Assembly (NCBI GenBank): GCA_042663485.1 | Contig: JBHTAF010000001.1 | Length of the DNA: 64,000 nt | Origin: Natronosalvus sp042663485 | GTDB lineage: Archaea > Halobacteriota > Halobacteria > Halobacteriales > Natrialbaceae | Direction: 5' to 3' (one strand) | Part shown: positions 50,739-59,072 of the stretch, piece after piece | Layout: each line of letters starts with the position of its first letter | Numbering within the stretch: the first letter of the stretch is position 1 | Notes under the pieces: model-generated | The model's input: only the letters and a program-made list of their open reading frames with translations | What the model was told of the DNA's origin: nothing | Database searches by the model: none | Position numbers and translations under genes: made by a program

Positions 50739-53402
50739 ATGAGCGACTCGGGATACGACCACGCGACGGTCGAACGACGCTGGCAGGAGGCGTGGGACGA
50801 CGCGAACGTGTACCGAACGCCCGACGACATCGAGGATCCGACGTACGTCCTGGGGATGTACCCCTACCCCTCGGGCAAACTCCACATGGGCCACGTTCGA
50901 AATTACACGATCACCGACGCCTACGCCCGCTACCGACGGATGCGCGGCGACGATGTGCTCCACCCGATGGGGTGGGACGCCTTCGGGCTCCCCGCCGAGA
51001 ACGCGGCCAAAGAGCGCGACACCAACCCGCGCGACTGGACGTTCGACTGCATCGACACCATGCGCGGGCAGATGGAATCGATGGGATTTGGCTACGACTG
51101 GGACCGCGAGATCGCCACCTGCACCCCCGAGTACTACCGCTGGAACCAGTGGCTGTTCACCCGCTTCCACGAGGAGGGCCTGGTCGAGCAACGGGACGCC
51201 GAGGTCAACTGGTGTCCCCACTGCGAGACCGTCCTGGCCGACGAGCAAGTCGAGGGCGAGGCGGAACTCTGCTGGCGCTGTGACACCCCTGTCGAGACCC
51301 GCGAACTCGAGCAGTGGTTCCTCCGAATTACGGAGTACGCCGACGAGTTGCTCGAGGCCATCGACGACCTGGAGGGGTGGCCGAACTCGGTCCGCCAGAT
51401 GCAGCGCAACTGGATCGGTCGCCAGCACGGGACGGAACTCGATTTCGAAATCGAAGGCCACGGGGACGTCCGGGCGTTCACCACGCGCGTCGACACGCTC
51501 TTTGGCGCGACGTACTTCGCGCTCGCCCCGGACCACCCGATCAGCCAGAAACTGGCCGAGGAGGACGAGGAGGTCCGCCACTTCGTCGAACACGAGGCCG
51601 ATCCCGAGGGCGACGAACCGAACGGTGTCGCCACCGACCTGTCCGCCACCAACCCCGCCACGGGCGAGGAGATTCCGGTCTACGTCGCCGACTTCGTCCT
51701 CTCGGACGTCGGGACCGGCGCGCTGATGGCCGTGCCGGGCCACGACGAGCGCGACCACGCGTTCGCGACGAAGATGGGCGAGGACATCGTTCCCGTCGTC
51801 GCTCCCGAACCAGAGAACTGGGACGGCGAGACGGTACCCGACGCACCGGACGTGAGTGAGGGAGCCTACACCGACGACGGCGTCCTCGTCAACTCGGGCG
51901 AATACTCGGGTCTCGACAGCGAAACCGCACGCGAGCGCCTGACCGAAGAGATCGAGAGCGCCGAGCACGCCACCCAGTACCAACTCAGAGACTGGGGCAT
52001 ATCGAGACAGCGCTACTGGGGGACGCCGATTCCGGTCGTCCACTGTGAGGAGTGCGGCCCCGTGATGGTTCCCGAGGAGGACCTGCCCGTCGAGTTACCG
52101 GAGTTCATCAACACCACCGGGAACCCGCTGGACGCCGCCGAGGAGTGGAAGGAAACGACTTGCCCGGACTGCGGCGGTTCCGCTGAACGGGAGACGGACA
52201 CGATGGACACCTTCGTCGACTCCTCGTGGTACTTCCTCCGGTACGTCTCGCCCGACCTCGAGGACGCTCCCTTCGACCTCGAACGGGCCAACGACTGGAT
52301 GCCGGTCGACCAGTACGTCGGCGGCATCGAGCACGCCGTGATGCACCTGCTGTACTCGCGGTTCTTCACGAAGGTGCTCTCCGACCACGAGGGCCTCGAG
52401 CACCGCGAGCCGTTCACGAACCTGCTCGCCCAAGGGATGGTCCAGCTCGAGGGCGAGAAGATGTCCAAGTCGAAGGGCAACACTGTCTCGCCCCAGCGGA
52501 TCGTCGAGGAGTACGGCGCGGATACCGCCCGCCTGTTCATGATGCAGGCCGCCCAGCCCGAGCGCGACTTCGACTGGAGCGAGGAGGGCGTCCGGTCGAC
52601 CTACGCGTTCCTCACGCGATTGCGGGGGATGGTCCAGGACTACGTCGCGGACGCGCCCGCGGGCGAAGACGACGCCGTCGCGAGCTACGTCGAGAGCGAA
52701 ATCGACGCGACGCTCGCTATCGCCGCCGAGAAGTACGCCGACCTGACGTTCAACCGCGCGCTTCGCGAGACCCAGGACCTGGTCCGAACGCTCCGGCAGT
52801 ACGCCGACTACGCCGAACCGCACGCCGAGACCTACGAGCGCGGGCTGTCGGCCGTCGTTCGTCTGCTTGCGCCGGTCGCGCCCCACCTCGCGGAGGAACT
52901 CTACGAGCAACTCGAGGGCGAGGACAGCGGCTTCGTCGTCGAGGCCGCCTGGCCGACCGCGACGGTCGACCGCGATCACGTCGAGAAACGGCGCAAACTC
53001 GTCGAGAACACCCGCGAGGACGTTCGCCAGATCGTCGACGTGGCCGGTATCGACGACCCGCAAGAAATCGACGTCGTCGTCGCCCCCGACTGGAAGTACG
53101 ACGCCCTCGAGATCGCGGTCGAGAGCGACGCGGACAACCTGATCGGCGAACTCATGCAGGAATCGCACATCCGCGAGCAGGGCGACGCCGCGGCCAGTTA
53201 CGGTCAGGACCTGCAAGTAGAGCGGGAGGCGCTCTCGACGACGCTCGACCCCGACGAGGAACACGCGGCTCTCGAGTCGGCGGCCTGGCTGATCGAACGA
53301 GAGTTCGACGCGCCAGTCAGCGTGGTTCGCGCCGAAGACGCCGACGATTCGGTGCTCTCGAACGCGGAGCCAGGCCGGCCGGCGATCGAAATCGAGGAGT
53401 AG
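50739..53402 (+). CDS. leuS: Leucyl-tRNA synthetase 1 (bacterial-like)
   Basis: An 887-aa class I synthetase charging tRNA-Leu. HIGH motif as HMGH (residues 49-52, in SGKLHMGHVRNY), KMSKS intact (574-578, in GEKMSKSKGN). The CP1 editing domain, with the FTTRVDTLFGATYFAL threonine-rich motif and SVPGHDERDHAFA-like VPGHDERDHAF, removes mischarged residues. Zinc-type Cys pairs occur (CPHCET, CWRCDT; CPDCGG). ATG 50739 is taken because MSDSGYDHATVERRWQ is the expected N-terminus. A CTATATAAG at 50728-50736 is too close to the ATG to serve as its TATA box; TATAGAAC at 50703 is a better candidate. Followed by a second LeuRS gene 195 bp on. Confidence 0.95.
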   Translation: MSDSGYDHATVERRWQEAWDDANVYRTPDDIEDPTYVLGMYPYPSGKLHMGHVRNYTITDAYARYRRMRGDDVLHPMGWDAFGLPAENAAKERDTNPRDWTFDCIDTMRGQMESMGFGYDWDREIATCTPEYYRWNQWLFTRFHEEGLVEQRDAEVNWCPHCETVLADEQVEGEAELCWRCDTPVETRELEQWFLRITEYADELLEAIDDLEGWPNSVRQMQRNWIGRQHGTELDFEIEGHGDVRAFTTRVDTLFGATYFALAPDHPISQKLAEEDEEVRHFVEHEADPEGDEPNGVATDLSATNPATGEEIPVYVADFVLSDVGTGALMAVPGHDERDHAFATKMGEDIVPVVAPEPENWDGETVPDAPDVSEGAYTDDGVLVNSGEYSGLDSETARERLTEEIESAEHATQYQLRDWGISRQRYWGTPIPVVHCEECGPVMVPEEDLPVELPEFINTTGNPLDAAEEWKETTCPDCGGSAERETDTMDTFVDSSWYFLRYVSPDLEDAPFDLERANDWMPVDQYVGGIEHAVMHLLYSRFFTKVLSDHEGLEHREPFTNLLAQGMVQLEGEKMSKSKGNTVSPQRIVEEYGADTARLFMMQAAQPERDFDWSEEGVRSTYAFLTRLRGMVQDYVADAPAGEDDAVASYVESEIDATLAIAAEKYADLTFNRALRETQDLVRTLRQYADYAEPHAETYERGLSAVVRLLAPVAPHLAEELYEQLEGEDSGFVVEAAWPTATVDRDHVEKRRKLVENTREDVRQIVDVAGIDDPQEIDVVVAPDWKYDALEIAVESDADNLIGELMQESHIREQGDAAASYGQDLQVEREALSTTLDPDEEHAALESAAWLIEREFDAPVSVVRAEDADDSVLSNAEPGRPAIEIEE

Positions 53403-53431
53403 CGCTCGAGGTTCTGAAATACCGGAATTGA

Positions 53432-53450
53432 TGACAGGTCCGGCCTGTCA
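53432..53450. repeat. Perfect inverted repeat upstream of the second LeuRS gene
   Basis: TGACAGG-tccgg-CCTGTCA: seven-base arms with a 5-nt loop, located between the two synthetase genes and immediately before a TATA-like ACTTTATC (53460). It could be a regulator site or a terminator of leuS; no U-tract follows. Confidence 0.45.
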
Positions 53451-53597
53451 CCACGCCAGTACTTTATCGTTCTCGAGAGTAGGATCGAGCATGAGACGAC
53501 GGCTCGCCGGCGACTGCGACGTCCAGCGAACTCGAATCCGACCGCCGAACGCGACCTCCTTCCGGGCCATCGACGGGTCGATTATCGAGGGATCGGT

Positions 53598-56552
53598 GTG
53601 AATCGGGACGCTCGAGGAGGGGATTCTCGTGACGCCACTGCCGAGGAGAGTGACGGCTACGAGCCACAGGAACTCGAGGCCCGCTGGCGCGAGCGGTGGG
53701 TGGAGTCGGGTCGGTACGAGGCCGATCCGGACGGTCGAGACCCGTCGGAAGCGACGTTCGTGACCGTCCCCTACCCGTACCCGAACGGTGGCATGCACAT
53801 CGGCCACGCGCGCACGTACACCGTCCCCGACGCGTACGCCCGCTACCGGCGTCAGCGGGGCGACAACGTCCTCTTCCCCATTGCGTGGCACGTCACCGGC
53901 ACGCCCATTGTCGGCGCCGTCGAGCGACTGAAGCGCGGCGACGCCCACCAGCTCGACAGCCTGCGAAACGCCTTCGGGGTACCTGAATCCGACCTCCGGG
54001 ACCTCGAGACGCCGATGGGATTTGCCCGATATTTCATCGAGAACCACTACGAGGCTGGGATGCGTCGCCTCGGGCTGTCGATCGACTGGCGCCGGGAGTT
54101 CACCACCGAAGACGAGCGCTATTCGCGATTTATCGCCTGGCAGTACGAGACCTTGCACGAGCGCGGCCTCCTCGAGAAGGGGCTGCACCCGGTGAACTAC
54201 TGTACGAACGAGGAACAGCCGGTCACGACACACGACATCTACGAGGGCGAGGACGCCGAGTTCCAGGAGTACACGCTGATTGCGTTCCGCGCCGCGAGCG
54301 ACGACTCGAGTGGAGCGGGCGGCGAGGCGGAACTGGGAGCGGAGAGCGAACGCACCGTCTACCCGATGGCAACCCTGCGCCCCGAGACCGTCCGCGGGGT
54401 CACGAACGCCTTCGTCGACCCCGACGCGACCTACGCTCGAGCGATCGTGGACGGCGAGGAGTGGGTCGTCTCGCTCGAGGCGACCGAGAAACTCGCGTTG
54501 CAGGCGCGCGAGGTCGAGGTGCTCGAGACCGTTCCAGGAACCGAAGTCGTCGGCACCCGCGTCCGGAACCCCGTCACCGACGAGGAGATCGTCGTCCTCC
54601 CGGCCGATTTCGTGGACACCGACAGCGCCACCGGCGTTGTCATGTCCGTCCCCGCCCACTCGGCCGACGACTGGGTCGCCCTCGAGGCGTCGAAAGCCCG
54701 CACCGACGACCTGAGAGCGTACGGTCTCGACCCCGAGGCGGTGCGGGCTATCGAACCGCGGGCCGTCCTGACCCTCGAGGGCTACGGCGAGTTCCCCGCA
54801 GCGGACGCCGTCGCCGAGTACGGCATCGAATCCCCGGACGATCCCGAACTCGAGGCGGCTACCGAGGAACTGTACACCCGCGAGTTCCACCGGGGCGAAC
54901 TGAACGAGGACTACGGCGAGTTCGCCGGCAGGGTGGTCGAGGACGTCCGTGAGGAACTCGACGCGCACTACCGAGAGCAGGGGGCTTTCGACGCGATGTA
55001 CGACTTCGCCGAGACGGTCGTCTGTCGCTGTGGCGGACGCGTCGAGGTCGCCGAACAGGACACCTGGTTCCTGCGGTACGACGACGCGGGGTGGCGCGAG
55101 AAGGCCCACCGGGCCGTCGCGAACCTGGACGCGATTCCCGAGAACACCCGTGAGCAGTACGACCACACGATCGAGTGGCTCGAGGAGTGGCCCTGCATCC
55201 GCAACTACGGACTCGGGACGAGACTGCCGTGGGACGACGCGTTCGTCATCGAACCGCTGTCGGACTCGACCATCTACACGGCTTACTACACCATCGCCCA
55301 CCGGATTCGTGACGTCCCGGTCGAGGATCTGACCCGCGAGTTCTTCGATACGCTCTTGCTGGGGCCCGAATCCGTCGACGAACCCGACGAGCGCGCCCTG
55401 GACCTGCGCCAGGAGTTCGAGTACTGGTACCCCGTCGACTACCGGTGTTCGGGCAACGACCTGATCTCGAACCACCTGACGTTCTTCCTCTCCCACCACG
55501 CCGAGCTGTTCGAGCAGGCGAAGTGGCCGCGGGGAATCACCGTCATGGGCATGGGCCTGCTCGAGGGTGAGTCGATGAGTTCCTCGCGGGGACACGTCGT
55601 CCTCCCCGGCGAGGCCATCGAGCGCTACGGGGCCGACACCGTGCGCTTCTTCCTGCTCAACAGCGCCGAACCCTGGCAGGACTACGACTGGCGGGCCGAG
55701 GCCGTCGCCGCGACGCGCGATCAACTCGAGCGCTTCTGGAACCGCGCCGTGGACCTGATCGACGGACCGGCAGGCGAACGGGACCTCGAGCGGATCGACC
55801 GCTGGCTCCTCGCCCACCTCCAGGAGACGGTTCGCGAGGTCACCGACGCGATGGACCGATTCGAGACCCGGAACGCCAGTCAGACGGCCTTCTACCGCTT
55901 CGAGGAGCACCTGAAGTGGTACCGCCGCCGGGCGGGCCTCGAGCGTGCGGGCGCGCGATGGACCCTGCGAACTGTCCTCGAGACGCGACTGCGCCTGCTC
56001 GCGCCCGTCATCCCGTTCGCGGCGAACGAACTCCACGAGCGACTGACAGGCGAACCAGCCGAGGACGTGCCGTGGCCCGAGCCGGTGCCCGAATTCGATG
56101 ACTCGAGCGTGATTGCCGAGGAACGACTGGTGAGAGCGCTGCTCGAGGACGTTCGCGACATCGTCGACGTGACCGACACCGATCCCGAGACGATTCGCGT
56201 CTACGTCGCGGCCGACTGGAAACGCGAGGTGTTCGGCACTGTCGTGGAAACCGGCCCGGACCAGGGGGCCGTGATGGAGCAGGTCATGCAAAATCCTGCC
56301 CACCGGGACCGAGGGGACGCCGTCAACGGCCTCGTGGGCGACCTCGTCTCGTTCGTCCGCGAGCGCGAGGACGCAGCACTCGAGACGCTCGCCGGGATCG
56401 ACGAGCGAGCCGTCTACGAGGCGTCCGCGGCCTTCCTCGAGAGCGAGTTCGACGCCGACGTCGGAATCGACACTGAGGACGGCGATCCGATCGATCCCGC
56501 CGGCAAAGCGAGCTTGGCTCGACCGTTCCGCCCGGCGATCTACCTCGAGTAG
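53598..56552 (+). CDS. leuS2: Leucyl-tRNA synthetase 2 (archaeal-like, altered KMSKS)
   Basis: A 984-aa LeuRS of the archaeal/eukaryotic lineage starting with GTG 53598. HIGH intact (residues 67-70, GGMHIGHARTY). The CP1 editing domain has TLRPETVRGVTN and SVPAHSADDWVALEA. A long C-terminal tRNA-binding part follows (ending ARPFRPAIYLE). The KMSKS position reads S659-M660-S661-S662-S663, followed by RGH, so both catalytic-loop lysines are serine. It is only 33 percent or so alike in layout to the neighbouring LeuRS 1 and is not a simple duplicate. A role other than ordinary charging, or weak charging, is possible. Some haloarchaea are known to carry two LeuRS genes. Confidence 0.9.
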   Translation: MNRDARGGDSRDATAEESDGYEPQELEARWRERWVESGRYEADPDGRDPSEATFVTVPYPYPNGGMHIGHARTYTVPDAYARYRRQRGDNVLFPIAWHVTGTPIVGAVERLKRGDAHQLDSLRNAFGVPESDLRDLETPMGFARYFIENHYEAGMRRLGLSIDWRREFTTEDERYSRFIAWQYETLHERGLLEKGLHPVNYCTNEEQPVTTHDIYEGEDAEFQEYTLIAFRAASDDSSGAGGEAELGAESERTVYPMATLRPETVRGVTNAFVDPDATYARAIVDGEEWVVSLEATEKLALQAREVEVLETVPGTEVVGTRVRNPVTDEEIVVLPADFVDTDSATGVVMSVPAHSADDWVALEASKARTDDLRAYGLDPEAVRAIEPRAVLTLEGYGEFPAADAVAEYGIESPDDPELEAATEELYTREFHRGELNEDYGEFAGRVVEDVREELDAHYREQGAFDAMYDFAETVVCRCGGRVEVAEQDTWFLRYDDAGWREKAHRAVANLDAIPENTREQYDHTIEWLEEWPCIRNYGLGTRLPWDDAFVIEPLSDSTIYTAYYTIAHRIRDVPVEDLTREFFDTLLLGPESVDEPDERALDLRQEFEYWYPVDYRCSGNDLISNHLTFFLSHHAELFEQAKWPRGITVMGMGLLEGESMSSSRGHVVLPGEAIERYGADTVRFFLLNSAEPWQDYDWRAEAVAATRDQLERFWNRAVDLIDGPAGERDLERIDRWLLAHLQETVREVTDAMDRFETRNASQTAFYRFEEHLKWYRRRAGLERAGARWTLRTVLETRLRLLAPVIPFAANELHERLTGEPAEDVPWPEPVPEFDDSSVIAEERLVRALLEDVRDIVDVTDTDPETIRVYVAADWKREVFGTVVETGPDQGAVMEQVMQNPAHRDRGDAVNGLVGDLVSFVREREDAALETLAGIDERAVYEASAAFLESEFDADVGIDTEDGDPIDPAGKASLARPFRPAIYLE

Positions 56553-56759
56553 GCCGTTTTACGTTCGATCCCGTGTCCGCTTTTTCATTCGAGCACACTC
56601 GTTCGAGGCCGCAGCCTCTGTGCACTCGTTACCGGTCCGAACTCCGCGCACTCGCTCCCGATTCAGGCTCCCGATCGAGTTCGTATAACGCTTCGATACA
56701 TTCACCTGAACTAATTGGTTCCTGAGTGATTTATCCCCGCAGGTAACGTAGAGACGCAT
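56553..56759. other. Intergenic region with promoter of the DUF2071 unit
   Basis: 207 bp after leuS2. The last 40 bp contain an AT-rich stretch with TGATTTATCC (56727-56736), about 25 bp before ATG 56760. I see no gene, RNA or repeat in the rest. Confidence 0.55.
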
Positions 56760-56879
56760 ATGAATAACGCCGCTGCGACCGACCCCTCGGCGCCGACGAA
56801 AGCGCTCCGGTCCGTCCCGCTCCGGGTGCTCGTTCGACCGTTCCTCGAACGAGCGGTCGCTCCCTCGCATCGACCATGA
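56760..56879 (+). CDS. Short leaderless ORF coupled to the DUF2071 gene
   Basis: A 39-aa ORF (MNNAAATDPSAPTKALRSVP, then LRVLVRPFLERAVAPSHRP) ending in an ATGA overlap with the next gene's start. The TATA-like element about 25 bp before its ATG means a leaderless message would begin here rather than at ATG 56876. The peptide is basic, unlike the acidic proteome. It may be a translated leader that couples translation, or a small functional peptide. Confidence 0.5.
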   Translation: MNNAAATDPSAPTKALRSVPLRVLVRPFLERAVAPSHRP

Positions 56880-57631
56880 CCGAACAGCGAATCCTTCACC
56901 CCGAGTCGACGACCGCCGAGACGGAACCGGCGTCCCTCCCGTGGCTGCCACACCCCTTCTCGATGGTGTGGCGCGACGGGGCCTTCCTCCACTGGCCCGT
57001 CGACCCGGACCGTCTCCGGCCGCACGTTCCCGATCGGTTCGACCTCGAGACTGTCGAGGATCGGGCCTGGCTCTCGATCGTCCCGTTCGTCCTCGCTCAG
57101 GCGGGCGTTCGAGACACGCCGAGCGCGATGCGCGTCACGCGTCCCGAACTCAACCTCCGGACGTACGTTCGCTACCGGGACGTCTCCGGGCTGTACTTCT
57201 TCAGCATCGACATCGACGGCCCGTGGCTGGCGTTCCTCGCTCGCTGGGGACTCGATGTCCCCTGCTTCGACGCCCGCCAGCGCGTCGACGGAACCGACGG
57301 CAGAGTCACGTTCTCGAGCGAGCGCGACGACCCGAGTGGGGGGCCCGCGCGCTTCGACGCGGAGTACCGACCGGTTGCGCCCCCGACTCGCGCGAGGCCC
57401 GACTCGCTCACCCACTGGCTCACCGAACGCCGACGGATGCTCGTCCCCTACGGCGATCGAACGCTCGTCGCCGAGATTGCCCACGAACCCTGGTCGCTCG
57501 CCCCGGCGGAGGTGACGATCCACGAGAACGACCTGTTCGAGGCGGCGGACGTGCCGACACCCGCCGGCGACCCGCTCGCTCACTACTGCGAGCGACTCGA
57601 GATAACGGGGTCAATTCCGCGGTTTCTTTGA
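56876..57631 (+). CDS. DUF2071 (YqjF-like) family protein
   Basis: A 251-aa protein. The N-terminus LPWLPHPFSMVWRDGAFLHWPVDPDRLRPHVPDRFDLET and RPELNLRTYVRYRDVSGLYFFSIDIDG identify the YqjF/DUF2071 family, an acetoacetate-decarboxylase-like fold of unknown function. The next conserved pieces are RFDAEYRP and LTHWLTERRRMLVPYGDRTLVAEIAHEPW. Length is normal. It overlaps the upstream small ORF by 4 bp (ATGA). Confidence 0.88.
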   Translation: MTEQRILHPESTTAETEPASLPWLPHPFSMVWRDGAFLHWPVDPDRLRPHVPDRFDLETVEDRAWLSIVPFVLAQAGVRDTPSAMRVTRPELNLRTYVRYRDVSGLYFFSIDIDGPWLAFLARWGLDVPCFDARQRVDGTDGRVTFSSERDDPSGGPARFDAEYRPVAPPTRARPDSLTHWLTERRRMLVPYGDRTLVAEIAHEPWSLAPAEVTIHENDLFEAADVPTPAGDPLAHYCERLEITGSIPRFL

Positions 57632-57764
57632 TCGCTCTCGGGTCCGGTTTTCGACGCTCGAGGTGGTTGTGGAATTTGGGTTCTGGGTCGTGGGATTTGC
57701 GCTCTGAATTCTGAGACCACGACAAACCGAAGGTGAAATACTGTGCCATCCTGATTGTACCGCC

Positions 57765-58985
57765 ATGGTCGAGGTCCGTTTCGAAGACGTGCTGGCGGCC
57801 CGGGAGCGCTTCGACGACGAGTCGGTCGTTCGCGAGACGCCGCTCGAGTCCAACCGATCGCTGAGCGGAATGGCCGACGCGACGGTGTTCCTGAAGATGG
57901 AACACCTCCAGCGAACGGGCTCGTTCAAGACGCGAGGCGCCTACAACAAGCTCGTTCAGGTGGCCGAGGAGGGCACCGTCGACCGCGTCGTCGCCGCCAG
58001 TGCGGGCAACCACGCCCAGGGTGTGGCCCTCGCCGCGACCAAGACGGGCCTCGAGTCGACCATCGTCATGCCGAAGAACGCGCCGCAGGCGAAGGTCAAC
58101 GCCACCCGGAGCTACGGCGGCGACGTCGAACTCCACGGTAACGACTTCCAGGAGGCGATGGCCCACGCGAAGACGCTCACCGAAGCCGAGAACGTCGGCT
58201 TCGTCCACGCCTACGACGACCCCGACATCGTCGCCGGACAGGGGACGCTGGGACTCGAGATCCACGAGGCTCTCCCCGAGGTCGATACCGTCATCGTGCC
58301 GATCGGCGGCGGCGGCATGATCGGCGGCATCGCTACCGCGCTCGCCGGCCTCGACCCCGAAATCCGCGTCGTCGGCGTGCAGGCGGATTCCGCCGCGACG
58401 GTGCCCGACAGCCTCGACAAGGGCTTTCCACAGGGGATCGACGACCCGAACACCATCGCCGACGGGATCGCCACGGGCGGCATCTCGGAACTCACCTTCG
58501 AGATCATCCGCGAGCACGTCGACGAGGTCGTCACCGTCACCGACGACCAGATCGCCCAGAGCACGCTCGTGCTCTTAGAGCGAGCCAAACAGCTCGTCGA
58601 GGGGGCCGGCGCCGCCTCGGTCGCAGCGCTGCTCTCGCCCGACCTCGACGTCAGCGGCGAGACCGTCGTTCCGGTGCTCGGCGGCGGCAACATCGACATC
58701 TCCATGCTCCAGACGGTCCTCGAGCACGCGCTGACCGACCGCGACCAGCTGTTGCGACTGCGCGTCCGCATCGCCGATCAGCCCGGCAAGATGGAGGAGA
58801 TCTCGGGCGTGATCTCGGGCCTTGGAGCGAACATCCGGACCGTCCGCCACGACCGAGCCGTCGGCGACCTCCGGGTGGGGGAGGCTTACCTCGTCTTCCA
58901 GGTCGTCACCAGCGGCCGCGAGCACGCTAAAGAGGTCCTCGACGCGATCGAATCGCGCGGGTACGACGCCACTCGCGTGGACTGA
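57765..58985 (+). CDS. ilvA: Threonine ammonia-lyase (threonine dehydratase)
   Basis: A 406-aa PLP enzyme giving 2-oxobutanoate from threonine, the entry to isoleucine synthesis. Signatures: FLKMEHLQRTGSFKTRGAYNKL (PLP lysine), AASAGNHAQGVALAA, VPIGGGGMIGGIATAL (phosphate-binding glycine loop) and VVPVLGGGNIDISML. A C-terminal ACT-type domain (about residues 325-406, RLRVRIADQPGKMEEISGVISGLGANIRTVRHDRA) suggests allosteric control. The catalytic type (single ACT domain, ~400 aa) resembles the shorter, often catabolic-like form, so biosynthetic versus catabolic use is open. Confidence 0.94.
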   Translation: MVEVRFEDVLAARERFDDESVVRETPLESNRSLSGMADATVFLKMEHLQRTGSFKTRGAYNKLVQVAEEGTVDRVVAASAGNHAQGVALAATKTGLESTIVMPKNAPQAKVNATRSYGGDVELHGNDFQEAMAHAKTLTEAENVGFVHAYDDPDIVAGQGTLGLEIHEALPEVDTVIVPIGGGGMIGGIATALAGLDPEIRVVGVQADSAATVPDSLDKGFPQGIDDPNTIADGIATGGISELTFEIIREHVDEVVTVTDDQIAQSTLVLLERAKQLVEGAGAASVAALLSPDLDVSGETVVPVLGGGNIDISMLQTVLEHALTDRDQLLRLRVRIADQPGKMEEISGVISGLGANIRTVRHDRAVGDLRVGEAYLVFQVVTSGREHAKEVLDAIESRGYDATRVD

Positions 58986-59040
58986 CGCCGCCTCGCTCGA
59001 GGTCTCGCACACCCCGTCGGTCGGCGCAATACCTGCCCGT

Positions 59041-59048
59041 TTTTATAT
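59041..59048 (+). promoter_or_regulatory. TATA box of the lpdA gene
   Basis: TTTTATAT about 25-32 bp before ATG 59073 predicts a leaderless transcript. Confidence 0.65.
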
Positions 59049-59072
59049 CTCGATTGGATTTGCTCTAGTATA

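Noticed and set aside
53448..56303. A 951-residue open frame antisense to leuS2
   Set aside because: It is a GC-driven shadow of the synthetase gene; no start signal and no protein family character.
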